From positions 1 to 5,332 of the forward strand of contig JAJDEL010000210.1 of the NCBI GenBank assembly GCA_029259835.1: DNA of 5,332 nt. The letters are read 5' to 3'. The translations under genes and the position numbers were made by a program. Shown piece by piece: positions 1-5,332 of this stretch. Each line of letters starts with the position of its first letter. Position 1 is the first letter of the stretch. The notes beneath the pieces were generated by a model. It saw only the letters and a program-made list of their open reading frames with translations, did not search any database and had not been told where the DNA came from. This DNA comes from Planctomicrobium sp. Its GTDB lineage: Bacteria > Planctomycetota > Planctomycetia > Planctomycetales > Planctomycetaceae.

Positions 1-1800
1 AATATGACTCTTCAGAATTTCACTTCTTCTGGAAACGCAGGTGACGGGTTGAGCATCTTGCGGGAAGGTTCAGTAGTTCTTGACAATGTCATGATTTCAA
101 ACGCAACTGTCACTGGGAACGGTGGAGATGGAATTGACATTGTTGCGAGTTTAGGAAATATGACGGACGATTACACCATTCTTGACAGCACAATTACTGG
201 GAATGCTGGTCGAGGACTTTCACTCGAAGCCCGATTCGATGGCGACATCATGGCAACGATTATGAACAATGAAATCGGAACCAATGGAGACGACGGAGTT
301 TCACTGACTGAAGTCACGATTGCTATGATTGATAGCCCTACAATCGTTGCTGACTTCATCACAAACGATATCAGCTTCAACGGAGGATTCGGGGTTGATG
401 TTCAGGCGACTCATGATCTGTCATTTGACGGAAATACCATCGACAGCAACACACTTGGTGGAATCAACCTGGCAGTTGCAGCTTTGAATCCACTGGACAC
501 AATCACCATCGCGAACGGTTCCGTTTCTAACAACGGAATGACAGGAGCAGGCGGTTCAGGAATAATCATCGGAGATGTCGGGAACGAGGTTTTCGTAACA
601 AACAACATGATTATTGGAAATGGAAACCTGGCAACTGGTGTTGGTAACGGTATTTCCAGCCTTGTTGGCACTGACACGACAATTAACGATAACACAATTT
701 CTAACAATGCCGACAACGGAATTTCCCTGCGAAATGGAACCCACACGATCAATAATAACTTGATTGAATTGAATGGCCTTGCAACTAACCCTGCAACGGT
801 TGATGGTGACGGTATTCAACTTGTCTCCGACGAAAACGGCGGTCTTGTTGTCAATGCAGACATGAACACAATTCAAGACAACCGCGGACGCGGAATCAAC
901 TTGCTGGTTCAGGGAAACACTCTGGCAGATATCACTTTCAACAACGGACGAGTTGAAGGAAATGAAATGGAAGGTGTTTATGTTGTGACCACAGCGTCAC
1001 TGACACAAGGAGTGGATGCAGACCCGAACGCAATTTTGAATAGCGATGGTGACTTGTTCGCAAATCCAACATTGGTCTTTAATTTCGATAACAATGACGT
1101 GTTCTCCAACGGAGCAAGCAGCACTTTTGCTGGAAACGGACTTGTTCTTCGAGTTGGAACCAGTGGTGCTTCGAATGCGGCGAACGCTTTTGAGGACAAC
1201 GGCGGTTTTGTGAGCGATGGTCTTGGTTTTGCTACTGCGAACTTGACCGGGCGTGGAGGTGTGCTGGCATCGATTACGAATAGCAACTTCTTCGCGAATC
1301 CAGCATCAGATGTTCTCATCGAATCGTTTGATTCCACTGTGAATCCAGCGCCGACTGTGGGAACATGGAACGCTGTAACGTACGACATCACGACATACGA
1401 GCAAGACCCACTGGCTCGTCTGGACTTGAACTTCACAGGTAATACCGGTGATAACACGGATGTCGTTCGAACAGGAGCATCTTTGAACAATGCCGAAGCC
1501 GACTTCAAGTCTCGAACAACTGCTCAAACAGACCCGGGACCATTCAATGCAGACATTCGTCTGAGAAACGGACAACGTCTCGCTGATCGTGGTGGTCTCT
1601 TCGGTGATCCTGCTCTCAACTTTGTGGGAGCCTCAGGAGACACAGCGAACTTCCTGTATTCCGGCGTGGGCGGCAGTACATTCCGAGTCACTGCTGGATC
1701 CGATGCTTCCGGATTCCTCCTCGGTGATGACTTTACCGATCTGATCCAACTCGGTGCCGATCTCGGAGAACTGCCATTTGGCTATGACCTGATTCCATAA
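1..1800 (+). CDS. Right-handed parallel beta-helix repeat protein, C-terminal part (5' truncated)
   Basis: The reading frame is open from the first base (AAT, then an in-frame ATG at 4 that is probably internal) to a TAA at 1798-1800, so the gene starts outside the window. The visible 599 codons contain about 15 beta-helix (PbH1-type) rungs of the form I-x-x-N-x-G-x-G-I-x-L, for example ITGNAGRGLSL (residues 64-74 counted from the ATG at 4), ISNNADNGISL (232-242) and IQDNRGRGINL (290-300), spaced about 28 residues apart up to residue 330 and looser to about 440. The last 150 residues lack rungs and look like a separate C-terminal domain. The chain has no cysteine and one lysine, and is rich in Asn, Asp and Gly, which suits a secreted or surface protein. 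No transmembrane anchor, LPXTG, PEP-CTERM or autotransporter barrel is seen at the C-terminus. Such folds occur in adhesins and in polysaccharide lyases or hydrolases; no catalytic motif is recognisable here, so the function is unknown. Confidence 0.92.
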   Translation, partial: NMTLQNFTSSGNAGDGLSILREGSVVLDNVMISNATVTGNGGDGIDIVASLGNMTDDYTILDSTITGNAGRGLSLEARFDGDIMATIMNNEIGTNGDDGVSLTEVTIAMIDSPTIVADFITNDISFNGGFGVDVQATHDLSFDGNTIDSNTLGGINLAVAALNPLDTITIANGSVSNNGMTGAGGSGIIIGDVGNEVFVTNNMIIGNGNLATGVGNGISSLVGTDTTINDNTISNNADNGISLRNGTHTINNNLIELNGLATNPATVDGDGIQLVSDENGGLVVNADMNTIQDNRGRGINLLVQGNTLADITFNNGRVEGNEMEGVYVVTTASLTQGVDADPNAILNSDGDLFANPTLVFNFDNNDVFSNGASSTFAGNGLVLRVGTSGASNAANAFEDNGGFVSDGLGFATANLTGRGGVLASITNSNFFANPASDVLIESFDSTVNPAPTVGTWNAVTYDITTYEQDPLARLDLNFTGNTGDNTDVVRTGASLNNAEADFKSRTTAQTDPGPFNADIRLRNGQRLADRGGLFGDPALNFVGASGDTANFLYSGVGGSTFRVTAGSDASGFLLGDDFTDLIQLGADLGELPFGYDLIP

Positions 1801-1824
1801 TTCTTGTTGTCGATAATAATGATC

Positions 1825-1859
1825 AAGCCTCGCGACTCAATGAGTTGCGAGGCTTTTTT
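1825..1859 (+). terminator. Rho-independent terminator of the beta-helix gene
   Basis: The arms AAGCCTCGCGACTCA (1825-1839) and TGAGTTGCGAGGCTT (1841-1855) pair along their length with one G-T wobble. A realistic structure is a stem of about 13 bp with a CAATG loop. It runs directly into six T residues (1854-1859), 25 bases after the stop codon. On the opposite strand the hairpin is followed only by mixed A/T sequence, so it is strongest for plus-strand transcription, although it may also limit read-through from the convergent gene. Confidence 0.93.
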
Positions 1860-1894
1860 ATTGGAGTGATTCCAAGGTCCAATTGAATCATCGA

Positions 1895-2386
1895 TCACGT
1901 TTTACGAGTCGGGTATGCTGGCGCTAGGGGAACGTCTACAGAGATGGTTTCTTTGATCCGATCTTGGACTTCTGACAGACCCTGCGTCTCAGTATTTGTT
2001 CGCAAAAGTGTCTGCTCACCATTGCTGAGTATATTCGACAGGAGCGTCAAATTCTCTATCATTGCTCGCAAGAATACATCCAGTTCTTCATCCGACAAAT
2101 CATGGCGCATTAAGGTCGTGGTTTCGGGAGTTCTCTCTCGCGTCAGGCGAGCGAGTGTCTTCCCCTGTGTGCGGTATAAGAATCCGTTTGCAAATGCACG
2201 TAACAACCGATTTTGTGCGTTATAGTGGTAACAAGGATCGGGACCAAAGTAGATCGAGAGCCGATCATCGTGGCGAATACCGAGAATAACATTGCTGTCG
2301 CTTCCCGGTATTTTCAACTCCCACTTGATTCTTGCAGAGCGAAACTCTTTAAAGAGATCATCGCGATCTGCTTCAGTTCGGGCCAT
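1895..2386 (-). CDS. Conserved-looking protein of unknown function, 163 residues
   Basis: The start is ATG at 2386, preceded by a near-ideal AGGAGG five bases upstream; the stop is TGA at 1895-1897. I do not recognise a named family, although the central segment resembles uncharacterised planctomycete proteins as I remember them. The layout suggests a small alpha/beta protein: a charged N-terminal helix (residues 3-20), likely beta-strands with the phrases ILGIRHDDRLSIYFG (34-48) and PCYHYNAQNRLLRAF (51-65), then GFLYRTQGKTLARLTRER (68-85), followed by a helical segment (98-120) starting at LSDEELDVFL. The tail (about 121-163) is polar and Pro-rich at the end. There is no signal peptide or membrane segment, so it is probably cytoplasmic. 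It is divergent from the M24-like gene and convergent with the beta-helix gene. The good ribosome-binding site and ordered composition support a real gene; the function cannot be stated. Confidence 0.85.
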   Translation of the reverse strand: MARTEADRDDLFKEFRSARIKWELKIPGSDSNVILGIRHDDRLSIYFGPDPCYHYNAQNRLLRAFANGFLYRTQGKTLARLTRERTPETTTLMRHDLSDEELDVFLRAMIENLTLLSNILSNGEQTLLRTNTETQGLSEVQDRIKETISVDVPLAPAYPTRKT

Positions 2387-2391
2387 ATTCT

Positions 2392-2397
2392 CCTCCT
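2392..2397 (-). promoter_or_regulatory. Shine-Dalgarno sequence for the 163-residue protein
   Basis: On the minus strand the sequence reads AGGAGG-AGAAT-ATG, a full anti-SD match at 5-nt spacing. This fixes the start codon at 2386. Confidence 0.85.
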
Positions 2398-2529
2398 CAT
2401 CCCCTTGATCGATTGCAATTCGTGCCGTGGGAGTCGATTCCCGTCGTTTTACTGGTTTGCTCGTTCAGGCAATGGTATTCTCTAGGACCATTCAAATCAG
2501 AAGGTGTGAACATTTACAAATCAGGTTTC

Positions 2530-2547
2530 CACTCGGAACGAGTGTTC
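2530..2547. promoter_or_regulatory. Overlapping inverted repeats; GAAC-N4-GTTC (LexA-box-like) candidate operator
   Basis: Two dyads overlap here: CACTCG-GAA-CGAGTG (2530-2544, perfect 6-bp arms) and GAAC-GAGT-GTTC (2536-2547, perfect 4-bp arms). The second also fits the RNRY centre of the Bacillus-type LexA box consensus GAAC-RNRY-GTTC. It lies 26 bases before the proposed ATG of the M24-like gene, a plausible place for an operator or a 5'-leader hairpin. Whether this organism's LexA uses such a box is unknown, so the assignment is only a candidate. Confidence 0.35.
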
Positions 2548-2573
2548 ATAGATCAATCTGCGAGATTCCTTGT

Positions 2574-3737
2574 ATGTCTTCTACCGCTTTGTCGCCGGAC
2601 CATCCAGTCTCATCGGGAGAAATCCAGGCGATCGACTTCGAACGCGTCGAAGAAGTTCAAGCGAAACACGAGTTACTTGCTGAATATCTAAAACTCAATC
2701 ACTTTGACGCACTCCTGATTTGCGATCCGGCGAACTACGCCTGGCTTACTGCCGGAGCAACGAACCTTCGGCAGTTGGACTCCTCTCCTGTAGCGGCGAT
2801 TCTTGTCACTACGGAAGCACGAGTGGTTCTCTGCCGAAATGTTGATTCAGGGCAAATTTTTGATCGTGATTTAATGGGCCTGGGTTTTTTGCTCAAAGAG
2901 CGACCCTGGACCGAAGGGCTGGATGTTCTTCTAACGGATGTCTGTCGCGGTCGGCGGATTGTCTGTGATGTCCCGCAGCCCGAAACGGAAAACGTTGCCG
3001 CTGATCTGCGTTCCTTTCGAACACATCTTGTTGAATACGAATTGAATCGGCTTCGCGAACTTGGACTCTCCGTCTCGCACGCCCTTGAAGCAACAGGTCG
3101 CAACTTCTTTATTGGATCGACGGAATCAGAAATTGCAGGACATCTCGCACACCGGTTGATGAAGAATCAAATTCAGCCGGTCCGCATTCAAGTCATGGCA
3201 GACGGGCAAGGCTGGCGATACCGGAATTGGGGATACGGTGACGACCGCATTGAACGGCATTGTGTGATCTCAGTCATCGGGCGAAAACATGGTCTGCATG
3301 TCGGGGCCAGCCGATCTGTCTGCATAGGTGCTCCTCCAAAAGAACTGGAGAACGTTCACGAACTGGCAACGCTGGTGCAGGCAACCGGTCTCTATTTCAG
3401 TCAACCAGCATGGTCTTTCGATGAAACCTGGAAACGCGTCGCACGAATTTACGAAAAATTTGGTGTTCCAGATGAGTGGCGAGCTGCGGAACAGGCAGAG
3501 CTTATGGGCTATCGACCAGCCGAAGAGAAACTTCTTCCTGGATCACAAACCAGACTCGAGCAAGGGCAAGTCATCCACTGGCACCCCTCTGTCCGGTCTT
3601 CCTCAGTCGGCGATACGTTTCTGATCTCCGAAAAAGAGATCGAAAATCTGACACCCATTCAGAATTGGCCGATCATGAGTGTGAGCATCAAAGGCTCCAA
3701 GGTCGATCGCCCCGGAATTCTCGTTCGGGAAGTTTAG
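2574..3737 (+). CDS. M24 family (creatinase/aminopeptidase P-like) protein, probably without metallopeptidase activity
   Basis: The 387-residue product has the two-part layout of the M24 'pita-bread' family: an N-terminal creatinase-like domain (about 20-150, containing FDALLICDPANYAWLTAG at 44-61) and a C-terminal domain (about 155-375, starting near ELNRLRELGLSVSHAL). Active M24 enzymes bind two metals through Asp, Asp, His, Glu, Glu. By my eye alignment those positions are Ser233, Gly244 (in GASRSVCIG), Tyr313 (in MGYRPAEE), His337 (in IHWHPSV, replacing the T-x-E-P-G motif) and Gly346 (in SVGDTFLI, replacing R-x-E-D-T). A Xaa-Pro peptidase reaction is therefore unlikely; a binding role or altered chemistry is possible. 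The resemblance of GY-x-P-x-E and W-x-P-S to an M24 subgroup I recall suggests an old divergence, not recent decay. The start at 2574 was preferred over the in-frame ATG at 2427 because the extra residues look non-coding and cover palindromes. There is no strong Shine-Dalgarno at 2574, so the start is moderately certain. No signal peptide is seen. Confidence 0.86.
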   Translation: MSSTALSPDHPVSSGEIQAIDFERVEEVQAKHELLAEYLKLNHFDALLICDPANYAWLTAGATNLRQLDSSPVAAILVTTEARVVLCRNVDSGQIFDRDLMGLGFLLKERPWTEGLDVLLTDVCRGRRIVCDVPQPETENVAADLRSFRTHLVEYELNRLRELGLSVSHALEATGRNFFIGSTESEIAGHLAHRLMKNQIQPVRIQVMADGQGWRYRNWGYGDDRIERHCVISVIGRKHGLHVGASRSVCIGAPPKELENVHELATLVQATGLYFSQPAWSFDETWKRVARIYEKFGVPDEWRAAEQAELMGYRPAEEKLLPGSQTRLEQGQVIHWHPSVRSSSVGDTFLISEKEIENLTPIQNWPIMSVSIKGSKVDRPGILVREV

Positions 3738-3753
3738 AGCACAAATGGCTGGC

Positions 3754-3780
3754 TCGTTGAGGGACTCAATGTCTCAACGA
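3754..3780. terminator. Hairpin between convergent genes (possible shared transcription end)
   Basis: TCGTTGAG (3754-3761) and CTCAACGA (3773-3780) are perfect 8-bp arms around an 11-nt loop. An alternative hairpin pairs TTGAG (3757-3761) with CTCAA (3765-3769). It lies in the 36-bp gap between two convergent stop codons and includes the TGA of the oxidoreductase gene. Neither strand has a T-tract after the stem, so this is not a classical intrinsic terminator. A bidirectional end or RNA-stabilising hairpin is the likeliest role. Confidence 0.4.
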
Positions 3781-5009
3781 TAAACCCTTGCCCCTCTATC
3801 CCTCATCCCTTGACCAAACACAACTTGTTCGATTTGTACTAAACCGATCTTGATCAAGAACCTGGAACTCCGCCCATAGCTCTTTGCTCCCAGAATATAG
3901 AAATTCGGTTCCGGGTTTTGCAGTGTCAGAGCGCCATGTGATGCCTGGGCAAGACAGTCTGCAGAATTCTCGCCCAAAAGTGCCGCCGCCAGTTTCATAG
4001 GGCCTTGCGTGGCGTAGCATTCGTGAATTTGTAACTCCTCATAAATTGAACGATCCGGTCGAAACCCGACGTTGGCGATGATTCGGTCTACGGTCAATGT
4101 CTTTCGCTGTTCATCGTTTCCAGAAGACAACGTTACTTCGATTTGGTCATTCGACTCTTTAGTAAGTCTCAAACATTCAACAACCCATCTCGGAGTCCAA
4201 TTCACGACCGATTTAGGATCACTAGCAAGTTGATTTGCTTGACTTGTGAGTTCGTCTCGTTCGTTAAGGGAATCATTCTCTATTGGAGTGAGGGGACGCT
4301 CAGCAAAGCTTCGAGTCACCCAGTCAACTTGAGTTCGCGAGTCGCTCTTCGCCAGTTCAGCCAACGCAACAACATTGGTCGCGGCAGAATACCCAGCGCC
4401 GAGGACGAGAATCCTCTTGCCAGAAAATTCCTCTTTGTCCGTTCCTAGAATATCCGGAAGGTCGTAACGAATTTGCTGTAGAGAATCATCTTCCCCCAAA
4501 CAGGGAATGCCACCGTTCCCAAGCCAGTTGTGGTTGCCGAACGTGCCGGTGCAATCGAGAACGTAATCCGCCGTGGCAATACGCTGAGTTCCATGAGATT
4601 CGAGTAACAGGCGAAATCGCGATTCGGATCTCTTCCTGGAGCCGATGTGGTCTCCTTTCAGCTGAACTTCCCGACCGATGTTAAGAACACGTGTCCTCTC
4701 AACGGTGCAATCCGCTAGCTCTGGAAGGGATGCGAGAGGTTTGAGATATTGATCGAGGAATTCGCTCCCAGTTAATAACGAATCATCCTTCGGAAGTGAA
4801 CGCCCTCCCCCTGCCAGTTTTTGTCTTCCTCTCTCTGATGAGTTCAGGCAAAACGGACTGAACAAACGGACATGCCTCCACTTGTGGATGTTTTCTCCGA
4901 TGGTGTCGCGCTCGTAGATCTTCGGTGAAAGCCCTCGCTCGACACAGGCAAGGGCCGCTTCAACGCCAATCGGACCCCCACCGAGGATGGCAACTTCAGA
5001 ATGACTCAC
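3774..5009 (-). CDS. FAD-dependent, NAD(P)-binding flavoprotein oxidoreductase
   Basis: From the GTG at 5009 the product is 411 residues with two dinucleotide-binding folds. The first starts at residue 6 with AILGGGPIG (Gly10, Gly12, Gly15) and ends in an acidic IYER strand, typical for FAD binding. The second is ILVLGAGYSA (about 200-209), fitting an NAD(P)H site of the flavin-monooxygenase/thioredoxin-reductase-like superfamily. Other landmarks are HVRLFSPFCLN (46-56), VLDCTGTFGN (150-159), IIANVGFRPD (310-319) and a C-terminal ILGAKSYGRSSRFL (372-385), where the end of the FAD-binding domain is expected. There is no CxxC dithiol, so it is not a thioredoxin reductase. The HVRLFSP and KSYGR phrases recall flavoproteins found in some actinobacterial arsenic-resistance clusters, but no arsenic gene is present here and the substrate is unknown. 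It is cytoplasmic, transcribed alone, and convergent with the M24-like gene. A TTG at 5057 would add 16 residues, but the GTG has an AGGAGA just upstream and places the Rossmann fold at the usual distance from the N-terminus. Confidence 0.9.
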   Translation of the reverse strand: MSHSEVAILGGGPIGVEAALACVERGLSPKIYERDTIGENIHKWRHVRLFSPFCLNSSERGRQKLAGGGRSLPKDDSLLTGSEFLDQYLKPLASLPELADCTVERTRVLNIGREVQLKGDHIGSRKRSESRFRLLLESHGTQRIATADYVLDCTGTFGNHNWLGNGGIPCLGEDDSLQQIRYDLPDILGTDKEEFSGKRILVLGAGYSAATNVVALAELAKSDSRTQVDWVTRSFAERPLTPIENDSLNERDELTSQANQLASDPKSVVNWTPRWVVECLRLTKESNDQIEVTLSSGNDEQRKTLTVDRIIANVGFRPDRSIYEELQIHECYATQGPMKLAAALLGENSADCLAQASHGALTLQNPEPNFYILGAKSYGRSSRFLIKIGLVQIEQVVFGQGMRDRGARVYR

Positions 5010-5013
5010 ATGA

Positions 5014-5019
5014 TCTCCT
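5014..5019 (-). promoter_or_regulatory. Shine-Dalgarno sequence deciding the GTG start of the oxidoreductase
   Basis: The minus strand reads AGGAGA-TCAT-GTG. The match and spacing favour GTG at 5009 over the TTG at 5057. An ATG overlapping the GTG by one base (ATGTGA, 5011-5006) would be a start followed at once by a stop, and is too close to the SD to be preferred. Confidence 0.75.
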
Positions 5020-5049
5020 GGAACTGTTTTGAATGCGTGAAACGAAATT

Positions 5050-5087
5050 ATTCGCAACGCGAATCGTAGGGCAGGCTCCCGCCTGCC
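5050..5087. repeat. Two tandem palindromes, candidate REP-like intergenic element
   Basis: ATTCGC-AAC-GCGAAT (5050-5064, perfect 6-bp arms) is followed five bases later by GGCAGGC-TCCC-GCCTGCC (5070-5087, perfect 7-bp arms, extendable by a G-T pair). The GTAGGGCAGGCTCCCGCC form is GC-rich against a mixed background. It resembles short intergenic repeats I recall from planctomycete genomes, but only one copy is in this window, so repetition is not shown. It lies about 40 bp upstream of the oxidoreductase start and could alternatively be an operator or a leader hairpin. Confidence 0.45.
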
Positions 5088-5313
5088 TTCCTTGAATAAT
5101 GCTTACTTTGAACAGAGCACATGGAATTTATCGCGATCAGAGTCCTCGGTGCAGTGAGTTGGATTACGAAACCGATGGACCACAAAGAGGCAACTTCAAC
5201 AGCAGAAATTAGTCTGGCTGTGAACTCCCACTTCGTGCTAACCTGCCGGATATCTAGAAGTTAAAGCGATTTCGGTCGCACCCCATGATGGGACAAGGGC
5301 CTCCAAGGAGTCA
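5088..5313. other. Gene-free right-end region
   Basis: No reading frame with family-like composition, RNA gene or strong hairpin with T-tract is visible. It must carry the promoter of the minus-strand oxidoreductase, and possibly one for a plus-strand gene starting at the right edge, but no clear -35/-10 pair could be assigned. A short dyad CCCAT-G-ATGGG occurs at 5282-5292. Confidence 0.5.
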
Positions 5314-5316
5314 ATG

Positions 5317-5332
5317 ATGCAGCCAATGAACT
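5317..5332 (+). CDS. Possible start of a gene cut by the window edge
   Basis: AAGGAG (5305-5310) stands six bases before an ATG at 5317 and three before an adjacent in-frame ATG at 5314. Five codons (Met-Gln-Pro-Met-Asn) fit before the window ends. The spacing suits translation from 5317, but with so little sequence no product can be named and a chance match is quite possible. Confidence 0.3.

Larger units (their letters stand above)
2387..2573. promoter_or_regulatory. Divergent intergenic region with several palindromes
   Basis: This stretch separates the minus-strand 163-residue gene from the plus-strand M24-like gene and must contain the promoters of both. I found no convincing sigma70 -35/-10 pair in either direction. 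It holds a 14-bp near-palindrome GGGAGTCGATTCCC (2429-2442, 6 of 7 dyads match), an 8-bp palindrome ATTGCAAT (2412-2419), and the overlapping inverted repeats at 2530-2547 listed separately. An open frame runs through from 2427 into the M24 gene, but its 49 extra codons look non-coding. Confidence 0.6.

Noticed and set aside
1..1200. Tandem DNA repeats or a CRISPR-like array in the Asn/Gly-rich region
   Set aside because: The periodicity is at the protein level (about 28 residues). The underlying DNA copies are divergent, with no identical repeats or spacers.
978..1508. 176-codon open frame on the minus strand inside the beta-helix gene
   Set aside because: It lies wholly antisense to a repeat protein with clear rung structure. 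Its translation has no recognisable domain, and other antisense frames are also open here because of the biased codons of the beta-helix gene.
1861..1875. Small hairpin TTGGA-GTGAT-TCCAA as terminator for the minus-strand 163-residue gene
   Set aside because: The stem is only 5 bp, and on the minus strand it is followed by A residues, not a T-tract.
2457..2481. Possible sigma70 promoter TTGCTC ... TATTCT for the M24-like gene
   Set aside because: The spacer is only 13 bases and both hexamers match poorly, so it is not supported.
2427..2573. 49-codon N-terminal extension of the M24-like protein
   Set aside because: The extra residues are not family-like, lie before the normal start of the creatinase N-terminal domain, contain two Cys and several Arg without a signal-peptide pattern, and overlap palindromes expected in a promoter or leader.
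2735..3103. 122-codon minus-strand open frame opposite the M24-like gene
   Set aside because: It is an Arg/Ser-rich translation typical of an antisense shadow, with no domain and no supporting ribosome-binding site seen.
4143..4448. 101-codon plus-strand open frame inside the oxidoreductase gene
   Set aside because: It is antisense to the second dinucleotide-binding domain, with no recognisable motif.
5010..5057. TTG start giving a 16-residue longer oxidoreductase
   Set aside because: The extension contributes nothing to the Rossmann fold, and the GTG at 5009 has a properly spaced AGGAGA.

Overview
The window most likely comes from a member of the Planctomycetota. This is inferred from gene content, not from any marker gene: a very large secreted right-handed beta-helix protein, an uncharacterised short protein of a kind I associate with planctomycetes, an M24-type protein without metal ligands, and a stand-alone flavoprotein oxidoreductase. 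Base composition looks balanced between GC and AT. No rRNA, tRNA, transposase, phage gene or CRISPR array is visible.

Layout, left to right. Positions 1-1800 (+) hold the C-terminal 599 codons of a beta-helix repeat protein that starts outside the window. It is followed by a clear intrinsic terminator (about 1825-1859). On the minus strand, 1895-2386 encodes a 163-residue protein of unknown function with a strong Shine-Dalgarno sequence. A 187-bp divergent intergenic region (2387-2573) holds several palindromes, one of which matches the GAAC-N4-GTTC core of Gram-positive type LexA boxes. Positions 2574-3737 (+) encode a 387-residue creatinase/aminopeptidase-P-like (M24) protein in which all five expected metal-ligand positions appear to be replaced. 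A 36-bp gap with a hairpin separates it from a convergent minus-strand gene (3774-5009) for an FAD/NAD(P)-dependent oxidoreductase, best started at a GTG codon. Upstream of that gene lie two tandem palindromes (5050-5064 and 5070-5087) that look like an intergenic repeat element. The last 240 bases have no recognisable gene apart from a possible ribosome-binding site and start codon at the right edge.

The genes do not form an obvious operon or shared pathway. Orientation is + - + -, so the four main genes are separate transcription units, with one divergent pair (163-residue protein and M24 protein) that may share control. I see no convincing evidence of a new multi-gene system. The points most worth following are the degenerate M24 protein with its palindrome-rich divergent promoter region, and the tandem palindromes near the right end.
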